Assembly (NCBI GenBank): GCA_947462335.1
Contig: OX381706.1
Coordinates: 12,624,784 to 12,688,783, forward strand
Source of the DNA: Harmothoe impar
Taxonomy: Eukaryota > Annelida > Polychaeta > Phyllodocida > Polynoidae
Direction of reading: 5' to 3'
DNA length: 64,000 nt
Shown here: positions 14,801 through 26,161 of the stretch, one piece after another
Numbering within the stretch: the first letter of the stretch is position 1
Layout: each line of letters opens with the position of its first letter
Translations under genes and position numbers: made by a program
The notes under the pieces: model-generated
What the model saw: only the letters and a program-made list of their open reading frames with translations
What the model was told of the DNA's origin: nothing
Databases searched by the model: none

Positions 14801-16160
14801 TTTTTTGCCTATGCTACCCTAAAAGTTCTTTTGTGTATTCAAGACAGCGGACAACGGCAGACCTGAAGCGTGCACTTGTTAAACTTACAGAACCAGTGTA
14901 CTACACAAATCATTTCCCATGTAAATTTGTTTATAACGATTTCTTTTTACCTACTTAATGATTACTTATTGAAGATATTATCCTTTGACTGTAGAACACA
15001 GAGGAGTACCTAGTCAATTTCAAACAAAAATTCTACCACACCCATTCCCCTTTCCCACACTCACCCCCACCCTCCCCTACACCAAACTTCAGAAATGTTA
15101 CTCTTCCTACAGTCACTCATACCCCTCTCCTACAACTTTCTTACTTCCCCCTCATCTGTACATGATGCCCAGACAAAAGCAAATAATTCACTTAAGAACT
15201 ATCATGCCCTACACTACCTACACAACAAGACTACAGGGGAATCCCCTCCAGCTTCACACCCAGCAGGAGAGGCATCCCCGGGGAAATACCCCTCCTCCAG
15301 GCCAGGATCCCAACCACTTGATGGCTCACCACCCATCTCAACTTACTCACACTTTCCAAGTTCTTCCTATTTCCTCTAAGAACTGCATTTTATTAACCCT
15401 TTAAGGACTACTCCACTTCAAAAAAATAAATTCCAGCTACCAGGGATATGGCAGATGAATAATGTTCTACTACAACAGGTACTACACTACAGATAGTGCC
15501 CTGGTACTGCACATATGTATCTGTTTTTGGGTACTAAGAACCAATACTGCATGTATGTAGTATTGATTTTACAGTTGCCCTGCATATATGCAGTACCAGC
15601 AGGGAAATGTCATCAAGTTGACATTTGTCACCTTGAAGCACAAAACAGCCCTGGCGAGTAACTCACCAGTACTGCATACAGGGTACACACACCTGGAGGG
15701 CCGACGTGATACTCAAATGTAGCACTGCAGAGTGTCTTGCCAGGCCTCCCCAGCAAATTAGTTTGACTTAGTTTCTGGAACCTGCACTTTGTCCTATGGA
15801 ACTAATTGGCACAATATGACACAATACCCCATAGGACAAGAAGTGACACATACTCACACATATTCACACAAATTCACACATATTCACACAGCATCATGTA
15901 CCATGGCACAAAAATGTTTCCAACCATATTGTTTCACTTTTTTGATTTTTTTTGAAAAAGACGGGAAAGTCTGTTTAGTTTGTAATACTCATTATATTTA
16001 GAAGGTGGCATAGGGCACCATGGCAGAAATCTGTTAGTGCACTCCTTGCTGTATATGGACATACTATCTCATTCAACAAGATTCCTACCATGGTAGTGTA
16101 AGCCTGATGAAGTTGTGTACAATTCATGCCAATTATCAGCTGTATACACATGTAACAAAA
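11830..16160. other. Non-coding stretch, no gene seen
   Basis: No supported gene. A frame of 139 codons at 14985-15404 is proline-, threonine- and histidine-rich and arises from a C-rich tract (CCCACACTCACCCCC-like); it lacks any motif and I do not call it. Fragments of the dispersed TGCAT/ACTCACCAG repeat family occur near 14700-14800 and 15395-15690. A short run of ATTCACACA repeats lies near 15850-15890. Confidence 0.5.
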
Positions 16161-16760
16161 GGTCAGACCTTTATCCAAACAAGATTACCAGAGGAAAGGT
16201 GTCTGTGGGCTGTCCCTCTTAATGCCGCTTTAATCAAATCATATGGTGTGTTTTCCAATCACTAATGGAACTTGATAGAATTAGAGGTGTATAGCTAGGT
16301 CTAAGTTGCATTGACAACATGTTATTATGGTTATAAACAATGAAAATGATTCCATTTCACCCATGAGAATAACAAGGAACAACAAAGATGACACCTGGTG
16401 TCAAAACCATGCACTATTCCAACCTGACAAAGTGATTATGGTTATGTTTGAAGATGTGTGAGTGTGTGCCAGAAGGGAAACTAGGTGACACTACATCACA
16501 CAAATACCTGTTATGTGTGACACCAGGTGTCATCAAAGTTGATTGTACCCCTTTTCCTGATTAAAGAGAATGATTTTCTTTAGCTATAAGTATCTAAACA
16601 GGGTCCCAATGTATTGTGAATCAGACAATGCACCTGTCCTTGTATTAACATTCATTATGTAAATAAATAGATGCCATATCATTTTAACAAAAGCAGCATT
16701 AAGAGGTCCAGATGCTAGACACCTTTCCTCTGGTCATCATGTTTGGATAAAAGCCTGGCT
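16161..16760. mobile_element. 600-bp inverted-repeat element with nested palindromes
   Basis: The roughly 70-bp arms at 16161-16233 and 16691-16760 are imperfect inverted copies. They share TTTATCCAAAC near the tips, then CCAGAGGAAAGGTGTCT, then CTCTTAATG(C)CGCTTT-like phrases. Inside lies a second inverted pair, TGACACCTGGTGTCA near 16390 and TGACACCAGGTGTCA near 16520, each itself palindromic. No open reading frame. Best read as a non-autonomous DNA transposon; the superfamily is unknown. Confidence 0.65.
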
Positions 16761-18717
16761 ATCTCCTGCTGCTCATGTGAACTCTAATGTTGATGGTTAT
16801 AATGGTACATATATTCATCAGCCTATGTTGAAATGCTAGGAACCTGATCGAACGAGTTTGTACAAACCAGCAGCACACCCACCAATAGTGTGCTATGACT
16901 ATCTATGTCAAATACTGCTGGTTGTAAAAAGTATTACAGTATTTCCTATCTTTTAGTAATTCATAATAAAACTAAAAATACATGACTAAACATTTTTGTT
17001 TAGGGCATTATATTTTGTCATTTGGTGTGAATAGGCTTTTTAAAAATATGTCAGAACTGTGTGAATCTGTTCCATGGAACACTGTGTCAGTGTGTGTGAG
17101 TCTGTTACATGGTATACATGTCACACAAAATGCACGAAATGAGCACACAGTTCCAGGGGTAAAACAGGGTGAAACAATCTGGAACTAATTTGCTGGGTCC
17201 TTTCATGCATCATGAAAACCAAGGTTATGTTGCATTAAGGCGTTATGCTGTACTTGAAGGATTTTAATGGCTGAGCCAGAGAACTTGACCAGAGGCTCAG
17301 TGCAGGAAGTGCAGTCATGGAAGTTTTGTGTTAGGAGACAGGATAGCATTACTGTGGCTAGGGTGAAGGTCAAGAGTGATATCATCAGTAATGCTGATGA
17401 AGTCAGGTTGATAATCTATATGATGTAATACTTGTGTAGATAAAGGTACAGATTGCTAATTTAACAATGGTTCTGATATAGAGCAATACCTTTCATACTT
17501 TAAACCCCCACTTCCTCTAGAAAGTCCCTTTCACTGACGTGCAACAAGCATTTTGCCTCTAAGAATGATTTATTGCCTAAAAATTACAGTTCGCCATCGT
17601 AGTGCTATATAGTGCATATGATTTTTATGATACATGGATCATAAATTCAGCACTTGTGAATAACTCAGCCATCCTTATAAAGTTACAGTGAGCAGCATAA
17701 ATCAAGGGTCAATGGTCTGAATCACAGAAGTCAGACAACAAGTATCTGTCTGATTATCAATCCTTTTCAGCTTACAACCCAAAGTTCATCAAGTAGTAGC
17801 CAGTAGATGAGCATGGTGCACGTGGCCACACTCAGACCGGTGTAGGAATTCCTCTGTCCGACACAAGTAATCATCTAACCCTCATTACACCACATTACTG
17901 CATGCACCAAATTGACTCCAGGTCCTGCAGTCCTGGGTTGGATTGCCTCATCAATTCTTAGGAGCAGGCTTAACATGGCTGCCCACAAACGTGAAAACAT
18001 GGCAGTCTAAAGACAGAGCGCAGTACTTGGTGTCACAGCAGGATGTATTGTTAGATTGCATGCCAATGTCTTACTAGCCAAGCTCTAAACATCACTAGGC
18101 ACCCATAGTGATATGTCAAGGAGAAAAAATAAATCTGGAGGGAATAGAAAAGGCAAAAGTCTCATGTGGGCTTTATGACACTTTTTGTGACAGTATATGG
18201 AGATGTATGTGTGGTTACCAAGGTAAATGTATCCTTTGCATGTTGTACTTGGCAATCACAAAACTAGCTGGACACACCTGTGTTTTAGCAACCTGGGAAT
18301 ATTTGGATGTTTTTACTGCACGGATGATTGCATTTGAGCTAATTTGAGATACTTTTAAAGAAAACAATAAGCATCTTAATTCACAGTAAATGTTTCTTAA
18401 AGTTGATTAAATGCCATTATGACTTTTACATGAAGTTTCCTCATATAGATCTACTAAATTTACAGCTGCTAAAAGTCTCCATTAAAGCTTCTCTAATTTG
18501 CTTAGATACAAAAATGTATGCAGTGTCTGAGCCAAAGCTATTAATCAGTGTCACAAAATAACATGAAATGGTTCATTTCAGTTAATTCCTTGGATCTCTA
18601 TATCATACATAAATTATTTCATCACATTCCAGATAGACCAAAATCATTAGGGAGATTGCAAAGTGTTTTTTTAAATTTTAGAAAGCTCAGTGTACTAGTT
18701 TTGGTGTAAAGTCACTC
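16761..18717. other. Non-coding stretch, no gene seen
   Basis: Only short reading frames without family signatures. No repeats of note by eye. Confidence 0.5.
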
Positions 18718-18821
18718 CCCAGTGGGCACAGAACATTAAATTAACATTGATTGTTGTCAATGTTGATCCAATGCTGATTCAAAGTTGATTCAATGTTGAA
18801 GTGAATTTTGTGCCCACTGGG
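18718..18821. mobile_element. Short palindromic MITE with CCCAGTGGGCACA ends
   Basis: A 104-bp element whose ends are inverted copies, CCCAGTGGGCACA at the left and TGTGCCCACTGGG at the right. The interior is made of TTGAT(T/C)CAATGTTGA-like phrases that themselves fold back. Non-coding. Confidence 0.7.
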
Positions 18822-18970
18822 TCAGGGATTATTTTGCTGGTCACTTATTCTAGCCTGTTAAAATCAGCCAAAATTCAATATTAGAACAAATTAATTTCAG
18901 ATATTCAAGCAGATATTGTTGTCATTTAGGCTGATTGGCTTGTAAATGGAAGACCAAGATCTGAACAGAG

Positions 18971-19142
18971 TCATTGTGGAGGAATTTCTTGTAATTCCTG
19001 ATAATGAAGCATGGCGGCAAAGCACACTTTACCTTACTCCCCCCTACCGGCGGCGTCTTGAATATAGACTATAAAACACAGCGCTCCGCGCACCTCGGCC
19101 TCTTTTCGGCTCCAGGATCAAAGGGACTAGACTGTATTATTT
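18971..19142 (+). repeat. Split direct repeat A1
   Basis: Starts TCATTGTGGAGGAATTTCTT and ends at CTAGACTGTATTATTT. It matches A2 at 25945-26116 with only a few substitutions. It holds a likely promoter: TATAAAAC at 19070-19077, followed 30-40 bp later by a pyrimidine-rich CGGCCTCTTTTCGGCTCC stretch that could contain the transcription start. Gag begins shortly downstream. Confidence 0.9.
19070..19077 (+). promoter_or_regulatory. TATA box of the DIRS-order element (in A1)
   Basis: TATAAAAC lies 104 bp upstream of the gag ATG; a pyrimidine-rich start-like region CCTCTTTTCGG follows about 30 bp downstream. The same box is present in A2 near 26044, as expected if the repeat carries the promoter. 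Inferred from sequence only. Confidence 0.5.
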
Positions 19143-19173
19143 TGTGTGGTAGTTAATCAAAATTTCTATCATC

Positions 19174-20515
19174 ATGACCCGTGCATCTGCAAAGGAAACA
19201 GCCGCTAAGTCTCCTGTAAAAAGATCCGCGAGAGTTGTCAAACAGACACCGAAGGCGGCCGCCGCTAAAGCTTCAAAGAAGACTTCAAAGGCCATGCCGC
19301 CGCCAACCCCGACGTCTTCGGTGCTGTCGCCATCATCGCCGCCGAGGGCGGATCCTGCACTCAGAAAGGACCTGGGTGACCTACAGCAGCGTGTCAGTGG
19401 TCTTGAGTCACTGATCACCGACAACGCCACCAAGCTCATGGCTCGGATTGATCAGGCTCTCCCAATAGCAGCAAAGGCTTTACCCATACAGGAGGATCCG
19501 CCCAAGGTAGATAATCCTCCCATTGTTGTTCCCGCTGACGCCGCCGGGAAGGCCGCCACAAGGCCGGCTCCTGCCGCCACAAGGCCGTCCCCTTATGACC
19601 AGCCTACCGCTGGCCCCTCTCAACAAGTGAGACCCCCACCAACTAACACTGTCTCACATGCCGACCTGGTAGCTGCACTCCAGGTCCCGGCACCCAGACC
19701 TGATAATATCTTTGAACTTTTTGCTGACGCCATCGCCCGCCCACGTGGCGAGCCTGACCACCTACCTCTCAACCTAGCTCAGGCTGATGATCCGTCACTG
19801 GGCGACAAGGTTCAAGTCCTCCCAAACTCAGCACATCAGCTCACTACTATTAAAGGTAGGACCCACCCCCATCATTACATCTTTAGGGGCCCTGACAGGG
19901 TAAAGACCACTCTCAACTCTCTCACTGAGTTGGAATATGTCTATGGCATGCAACGTCTAATTGCTGATCCAAAAAACCCCCACTCCAGTAAGCCCTTCCT
20001 GGTCAAACACCTCCTCCAGATAGCTGAGGATGGGGCTGAGTTCAAATGGTCCCAGGTCAGAAATTGGTCTGAGGACCTCCCGCCTAAAATGGTTCGACTT
20101 CATGGACCGCCATGCACTCAGACATGGCACATCTCGGAACGCGGCTGGTGCTCTCTTTGTGTCTGGTGCCGTGCCTCTGCCTCCACCCATTGCTCTGTCA
20201 TACCAAGCCTACGCCAGACCCGCGCAGCCTCTGCCGGCTCAGGCCCGCGAACCCCCGGCGGCTGCTGCCTCACGCCCGTCAACAAACGCCCAGCGTCCCC
20301 CGCGCAACCGCGCGGCTCTCAGCCGGGCGGATAACCTATGCCGGCAGTTTAACTTGCAGACGGGCTGCACCAAGCCCGATGGCCATATCGAGGCAGGACA
20401 AACCATAGGCCAACACTGCTCCTGGTGCCGTGCAAATCTGTCTAAGGTACATTACCACACGGAGGTGGCGTGCCGCATTAAGGAGGACCCCTACAACCAC
20501 AACTTTCAGGCTTAG
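19174..20515 (+). pseudogene. Gag-like ORF of the DIRS-order element, frameshifted
   Basis: The first part (19174-20334 frame) starts with a basic Lys/Ala-rich tail, then a Pro-rich linker, then a short heptad-like stretch (LGDLQQRVSGLESLI, residues about 67-81) and a conserved central region to about residue 305. Near 20085, at a run of A's, the coherent reading moves to another frame (ORF 20030-20515), which carries a Pro/Ala linker and then a Cys/His cluster (CRQFN, GCTKPDGH, QHCSWC, HYHTEVAC) resembling the zinc-knuckle-like end of DIRS-order Gag proteins. Gag would coat the RNA in a particle. It overlaps the RT frame by about 86 bp. One single-base indel explains the break. The start codon choice rests on it being the first ATG after the promoter. 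Confidence 0.75.
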
Positions 20516-21381
20516 GCCGGCTCCAGCCGGCCTGCGCCCACAGTCCCCGCCATGTTTGTTGACCACTGCCACGCCCACTACTGCCGCCATATCTCACCAG
20601 GCGGCGCCACCGCGCCAACACTCAACCGGCATCACTTTTCAGCAGCGCCTGTTCGACCTGAGCAGGCCATGTTTAGACTCTCTCCCGAACAACAACAAGG
20701 AGTCGACGGCGCTGAATGAGCCGAATATTAACTGTGACATGCTCCCTGTCCTCGCTGGCCTCCCGCCCTCACACCTGGAGGTGACGGCCCGGGACGGGGA
20801 CGGGCAAATACCTCTGCTACCGGGCCCACATCTAGGTCTAGGCTACACTAAAGGTATGTTGCATGTCCCTCTCGACTTTGACCCAGATCTCACTCCTCCT
20901 GCACCGACCAGGGTAGGGCCCTCTCCAGACGAGTTTGCCCCTGTTAAATGTAGGTTCTGGCCTGCCCTCACTCCCACAGCCTTGGTCGACAATGTATGTT
21001 ATGCCATGATTTATACAGCTTGTCGCCGCACGTGCCTTCCCAATCACCTAGGCCCTAGGCTGGAGGTCCCATCCGGCCTCGACATTCCTGCCTGGAGGGA
21101 GGCCTTGGCTGATTACCATGACACTCACCAGTGTGACTTCCTGCAGTTCGGCTGGCCGGTGGGATATACAAAGCCTCACAGCCCGGCTCCTACTCACAAG
21201 AACCACCCATCGGCTCTCCAATATAGGTCACAGGTGGCTGAGTTTGTAGAAAAAGAACTCAGGCTGGGTGGCCTTCTAGGCCCGTTTGACCGCCCCCCAT
21301 TCACCCCATGGTTTCACACATAGCCACTAATGACCGCCCCCAAGGGCAGCCCAGATGCTAGGCGTATCATCCTGGACATGT
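20430..21381 (+). pseudogene. RT ORF, 5' part, before the transposon insertion
   Basis: The reading frame begins inside the 3' end of gag. It runs through a Pro-rich N-terminal region into a conserved DIRS pre-RT region ending FDRPPFTPWFHT. A TAG at 21321-21323 then interrupts it. The same frame continues with PLMTAPKGSPDARRIILDM, the start of the RT fingers domain, up to the insertion of a 2070-bp element after 21381. The stop sits where DIRS-type RTs are normally continuous, so I read it as a nonsense mutation. The start codon at 20430 is uncertain because of the overlap. Confidence 0.75.
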
Positions 21382-21762
21382 GGCCGATTTTCACGAAACT
21401 GCTTTTTTTCACTTTTTTTTTTCTCCTGCCTATATTTTTTCAAATGTGATAGATACATCGATCCTTTTGATGTATTCTGGTCAGAATAAACCAGGACTTC
21501 ACAGGGTACCCTGGTTTTGCCTATCTATGAGTGAAAATAAGAGAGTTAGAGGTCAAAAAGTACCGAAAAACAGCCCTTTTCCATACAAAAATCATGATGA
21601 CCCATTGTGCAAGCTGAATAATTCATAAAATAAATAGTTACATGCTTATTTCTTCATCATTCCTCGTCCCTAATAAGGTAAGGAATTTTTTAGTACCAAA
21701 GATGCAGATATAGGAAGGACGGTATAGGTTTTGTAGGCCTATATGTATTGGGGAACTTTATT

Positions 21763-23266
21763 GGCTTCACGCCTAACGCCCTAAACAATATCTTCCACCT
21801 CTGAGTTTAAAACAGTAGACAGAATATCTGAATGTACCATGGTAAGGCCTAACATATACCTACATAATGAAAAAAAAATTAAGAGTGTGGGTTAATTACA
21901 ATAGCCTAGAGAGGACATTGGGCAGGTTGGGGAACTTTTACGGGCTTCACGCCTAACGCCCTGCATAAACACTAACGATTTGGTATCATCCAGAGTTATT
22001 ATTTTTAACCAACTTCACTATGCTATACATATACTTATAAATATAGATTACTTTGTGTTTTAATTGCATTATTATACCACCGACGTAGCAATACCTGTGA
22101 GCTCATATATGTGCTGGGTTCACGCCTAACGCCCTGGGTTCACGCCTAACGCCCTGGGTTCACGCCTAACGCCCTCACTTATAGCCTGCTCTCTGTACAA
22201 AGAAAGAGAGTATGCAGCCACCCTGAATCTATCTGTGAGTGAAGTACCATGTACCCCGCTTCTCCTCATAGCATATATGGGGTTAAATGTAATAAATAAT
22301 GTGTTTTAACCACAATTTAAGGATATTTTCCGACCAAAAAATTAACAATTGATTCAAGAAACTTAAAATATACAAAGGTGTCGGCCTCATCCATGGTGTG
22401 ACAACTCATATAAGGTAGAGGAGATGTATGGGGACTTACATGAATCAGTTTAAGAAACAGTGAGATTTGATTTTATAGTGTAGGGAGGATCAAAGCCTGT
22501 ATCAACCCTGTTCTGTACCTACGTGGCTTCACGCCTAACGCCCTCACAAATAGCCTTCTGAAGAGAACAAAAGGCTATCCAACCACCCTTAATCAATTTG
22601 TGAGGAATTCACTATGTATTCCACTTTTTTTGGTGCAAATATATACAGTTTATTTAATATATAATGCATTTTAATCACAATTTAAGGATAATTTCCGGTC
22701 AGAAAATGAACAATCAATTCAAAAAACTTAAAATATACAAAGGTATCGGCCTCATCCATGGTGTGACAACTCATATAAGGCAGAGGAGATGTATGGGGAC
22801 TTACATGAATCAGTTTGAGAAACAGTGAGATTTGATTTTATAGTGTAGGGAGGATCAAAGCCTGTATCAACCCTGTTCTGTACCTACGTGGCTTCACGCC
22901 TAACGCCCTCACAAATAGCCTTCTGAAGAGAACAAAAGGCTATCCAACCACCCATTATCAATTTGTGAGGATACTACCATGTACCACACTTCTGCCCATA
23001 GTATATCTGAGGTTAAATAAAGTAAAAAATATGTTTTGATCATGTTTTAAGGAGATTTTCTGGTTGAATGCCTGGCTTCACGCCTAACTCCCTTTTCAGA
23101 AAGCTTTAAAACATAATATAATCACCCTTGTCCCATATAATGGTATACCAGGTTGTAGGTTAGGATGTTTTCCTCAATATTAAAACATAATATTTATAAA
23201 AGAAATTACCTTATACATGGAAAGGGGGTCTCCTTCTTGATTGAAAAGGGCGTTAGGCGTGAAGCC
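21763..23266. repeat. Interspersed 20-bp motif GGCTTCACGCCTAACGCCCT
   Basis: Direct copies start at 21763, 21943, 22116, 22136, 22156 (three perfect tandem copies, with GGG for GGC), 22525, 22890 and 23074 (one base changed, one indel-free). One inverted copy lies at 23247-23266, near the right end. Spacing varies from 0 to about 370 bp. Such repeated motifs inside a transposon are often transposase-binding sites; that role is inferred here. Confidence 0.85.
22190..22955. repeat. 365-bp tandem duplication inside the inserted transposon
   Basis: Two adjacent units of about 365 bp share long identical stretches, for example GGCCTCATCCATGGTGTGAC and ATAGTGTAGGGAGGATCAAA, each ending with one copy of the 20-bp GGCTTCACGCC motif followed by CACAAATAGCCTTCTGAAGA. 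A third, partial and more diverged unit continues to about 23090. Non-coding. Confidence 0.85.
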
Positions 23267-23451
23267 TTGCTATATAAGATACAACTTTGCCCCTCTACTG
23301 TACATTTGCTATGTATATTTAACCTGCCCCAATATTTCTGATGTATGGCCCACCCCCTAAGGTACATGTACACAAAAGGTTTTAAGCATACTCCTACATT
23401 ATATTTGGACCCCTAGGTGCATGAAAAAAAGCAGTTTCGTGAAAAACGGTC

Positions 23452-24777
23452 ATGTCCTTCCCTGCTGACGATGGGGTTAATGCCGGTATCACCAAGAATG
23501 TCCTGGATGGTGAACTCCGCGAGTACTCTCTTCCATCTATAGGGGACCTCGTCACTAAGGTTCTCCTCCTGGGCCCCGGTACTATGCTCTGGAAGGGCAA
23601 CCTCAGTCGTGCTTTCAAACAGCTGAGGTCTGATGTAGGTGACCTCCCCCTTCTGGGCTTCCAGTTCCAGGACAAATACTACATCAATGTCACCCCACCC
23701 TTCTGCTGCAGGCTCTCAGGTGCAGCCTGCCAAAGAACTACTTCAGCCATGTCCTATATCCTGGCTCGCCAACAGGTGTGGACGTTGGTGTACCTGGACG
23801 ACTTCTGTGGAGCAGCTCGGTCTCATAAAAAGGCCCTGGCTGACTACCAGGCCTTCCTCGCCCTAGCACAAAAACTGGGTGTCCAACTGTCCCCAGAGAA
23901 GTGTGTCCCTCCCCACACAGCCATGGAGTGGCTGGGCTTCCACCTGGATACCATAGACATGACTCTTACCATCCCCCAGCCAAAACTGGACGAGATTGTG
24001 ACCCTTTGTGGCAAGTGGCTCAAGAGGAAGGTTGTCACAAAGAAGGAGATCCAATCATTGGTGGGTAAATTGATACACATCTCGAAATGCATCCCCCCGG
24101 CCCGGAGGTTCCTGTCACGCATCCTCCAGGCTCTCCGCATTGCTCCAGACAGGGGTCTCACCTGGCTGTCTACAGCGTTCAAGGCTGATGTCTTGTGGTT
24201 CTCCAGGTACGCTACATATGCCAACGGTGTCCACCTCCTCCAGCCCCCAGGCACTCCCTTCCACATCTTCTGTGACTCCTCCATGGAAGGGGGAGGTGGC
24301 CATACTGACTCTCACTTCCATGATGTGTAGTATGACCCTGCATTCAAATCAGCGTACCCTGACATTGTACACAGGGAGGCAGCAAACCTTCTTATGGCAT
24401 ACCGCTCCCTCCTCCCACCAGACTCCAGGGGAATGCATGTAACCATCTTCACAGACAACATCGGGTCCCAGCAGGCCCTTCACACTGGAAAGACAAAGGA
24501 CACCATCTTGGCAGCATGCTCACGGCAGCTTTGGGTGGAGGCAGCTACCCGAGACCATTCAGTGGAGATAGCACACAAGCCTGGGAAGGACATTCCTATA
24601 GCAGATGCCCTCTCCCGCCAACACCTCCCTCACATGGTCACTAAGGCTGCAGACCTTGTCAGGCTCCATGGCCTGACCCGTGTAAACCAGGTGAGGTCCT
24701 TCCTCATCCATACTTTGCTTGTATTTAATCAATATGTTTCTCTCCTACAGATACAGCTCTGGGCTGTCAGACCCTAG
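23452..24777 (+). pseudogene. RT catalytic core and RNase H of the DIRS-order element
   Basis: Continuation of the RT frame after the insertion. The RT palm motif is seen as LVYLDDFCGAA (YLDD about 115 residues in), preceded by GTMLWKGNLSRAFKQL, the equivalent of the first catalytic aspartate region with N where D is usual. RNase H follows with FCDSSMEGGG, HREAANLL, IFTDNIGSQQAL and PIADALSR, giving the D-E-D-D catalytic set. A TAG at 24328-24330 interrupts RNase H between FHDV and YDPAFKS in the same frame. The enzyme would copy element RNA into DNA. The frame ends at 24777; the recombinase frame begins close by in another frame. Confidence 0.85.
24690..24750 (+). other. Candidate 61-bp intron between RNase H and YR frames
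   Basis: CAG|GTGAGG at the left and a pyrimidine-rich CTCTCCTACAG at the right match canonical splice sites. Introns in this position are known in some DIRS-order elements. Exact removal leaves the RT frame in a phase that meets TAG a few codons later rather than joining the recombinase frame, so either the splice is a chance match or the join has decayed. Confidence 0.3.
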
Positions 24778-25787
24778 CATCTATTAAGGCAGCAGTTACC
24801 CCCCGGACTGCAATAAATAAGGACATCCAGGCAAAGGCGTATCTCACATTTGGCCTTTATTATAATATAGACTTGCTACATCCCTCCCTCGGGGACGCCT
24901 GCCTCTTCGGGCAGTTTCTGGTAAATTCGTTAGCGTCCCCGGCCTCTCGCAAGAACTATCTCTATGGTGCCTCGGTATGGGTGAGTGACCGAGGAAGGAA
25001 TTCAGCTGCCCTCACAGACAAGAAGACCAAAGAGGTGGGGACTGGCGCCCTCCGCCTGTCACCATACACACCATCACCTGCCCCTGGCATTCAGCCCCAG
25101 GACTTAGTTGCGGCCTGTGAACTCACATCTAACCTCCCGGAGGGGCCTACACTACGTGCAGCACTGGCTGTGGGCTATTTCGGCTTCTTTAGAGCCTCAA
25201 ACCTCCTCTCCCCGTCTGCTACCACTTGGGGTGGCACCCACACTCTCCAGAGGCAGGACATCCAGCTGAATTCAGATGGCCTCGCAGTCACAATACATTC
25301 ATCTAAGACAATCTCCCTGGGGTCCCCGCCGGTGGTCCTGGCCCTGCCCAGGATCCCGGCCTCTCCAGCCTGCCCCACCACAGCCTGGGTGGCCTACGTT
25401 GCTGCTGTCCCGGGTAACCATGACGACCCGGCCTTTGTGTTGTCGACAGGGACCCCACTCTCCCCTCAACACCTGGTCCGCATTGTAAAACGGGCCCTTG
25501 GACTCCTGGGTTGTGATTATGCACCTCAGCTCACCTCCCACTCCATCCGCAGAGGTGGCACTCTCGGGGCCCAGGCTGCAGGGGCTGAAAGAAGTGACAT
25601 AAAACAAAATGGGACATGGAGGTCTGACCAAGCCTTCAAGCAGTATGCTCCACTTCACCCCTCGGCTAATGTCACCAAGGCCATGGCGACTATGTTTGGC
25701 AACCAAAGCCTCGGACTCACATTAACATCTACATGCATTACATTACTTTATTGTTACACAGTATACAACACCTGTGTCTTTGTATAA
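24729..25787 (+). CDS. Tyrosine recombinase of the DIRS-order element
   Basis: The frame is open from 24729 and its first ATG is at 24873; conserved-looking sequence (TLASIKAAVTPRTAINKDI and on) upstream of that ATG suggests the protein starts earlier, perhaps by splicing or as part of a polyprotein. Numbering from the ATG, the lambda-integrase-type active site is complete: R107 (FFRASNLL), K145 (HSSKTIS), H223 and R226 (SHSIRRGG), W249 (GTWRS) and the nucleophile Y258 (FKQYAPLHP). It would integrate the circular DNA copy without making a target duplication. The C-terminus runs into repeat B1 at 25705, as in Ngaro-type elements. No break is seen in this domain, unlike the other genes of the element. 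Confidence 0.85.
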   Translation, partial: SICFSPTDTALGCQTLASIKAAVTPRTAINKDIQAKAYLTFGLYYNIDLLHPSLGDACLFGQFLVNSLASPASRKNYLYGASVWVSDRGRNSAALTDKKTKEVGTGALRLSPYTPSPAPGIQPQDLVAACELTSNLPEGPTLRAALAVGYFGFFRASNLLSPSATTWGGTHTLQRQDIQLNSDGLAVTIHSSKTISLGSPPVVLALPRIPASPACPTTAWVAYVAAVPGNHDDPAFVLSTGTPLSPQHLVRIVKRALGLLGCDYAPQLTSHSIRRGGTLGAQAAGAERSDIKQNGTWRSDQAFKQYAPLHPSANVTKAMATMFGNQSLGLTLTSTCITLLYCYTVYNTCVFV

Positions 25788-25949
25788 ACATGTACCCGGT
25801 ATTACCATGTATTTTATCCTTTTCTCCACAATTTAACTAAATCAATTGTGTCACTGTATAACTTTTATGCAACTGTTCATATATAACGTCACAGGATAAA
25901 ATACATTTATATCCAGACTATATTTGCTTTGTCTCCGTGTTAGTTCATT
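25705..25949 (+). repeat. Split direct repeat B1
   Basis: A 245-bp unit starting AAAGCCTCGGACTCACATTA and ending GTTAGTTCATT, repeated at 26162-26406 with very few differences. It overlaps the end of the recombinase frame and abuts A2. It probably holds the 3' end of the transcript. Confidence 0.9.
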
Positions 25950-26116
25950 GTGGAGGAATTTCTTGTAATTCCTAATAATGAAGCATGGCGGCAAAGCACA
26001 CTCTACGTTACTCCCCCCTACCGGCGGCGTCTTGAATATAGACTATAAAACACAGCGCTCCGTGCACCTCGGCCTCTTTTCGGCTCCAGGATCAAAGGGA
26101 CTAGACTGTATTATTT
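25945..26116 (+). repeat. Split direct repeat A2
   Basis: A 172-bp copy of A1, overlapping the last bases of B1 by the shared TCATT. The small differences from A1 (for example ACTCTACGTTACTCC against ACTTTACCTTACTCC) show limited divergence since insertion. Confidence 0.9.
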
Positions 26117-26161
26117 CCCACCTCATCCCACCCTCATCTTGGGATTACGTAGGTATATACT

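Larger units (their letters stand above)
21382..23451. mobile_element. 2070-bp non-autonomous transposon inserted in RT, 4-bp TSD ATGT
   Basis: The ends are inverted copies: GGCCGATTTTCACGAAACTG at the left and the complement of GACCGTTTTTCACGAAACTG at the right, followed inward by CTTTTTTTCA on both sides. ATGT flanks it at 21378-21381 and 23452-23455; removing the element plus one ATGT joins the RT frame exactly (ILDM to SFPADD), which proves the boundaries. There is no transposase. The interior has nine copies of GGCTTCACGCCTAACGCCCT and a 365-bp tandem duplication. The tips resemble those of the elements at 30656-32837 and 46321-46736. Confidence 0.9.

Noticed and set aside
14985..15404. 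139-codon Pro/Thr/His-rich frame
   Set aside because: Arises from a C-rich low-complexity tract, has no domain or promoter, and overlaps another equally open frame.
21382..23451. Possibility that the gap in the RT gene is an intron
   Set aside because: The gap has inverted ends and a 4-bp ATGT duplication, and lacks GT...AG borders, so it is a transposon insertion.
23844..24284. 146-codon minus-strand frame inside the RT gene
   Set aside because: Antisense shadow of the RT and RNase H region, whose motifs are on the + strand.
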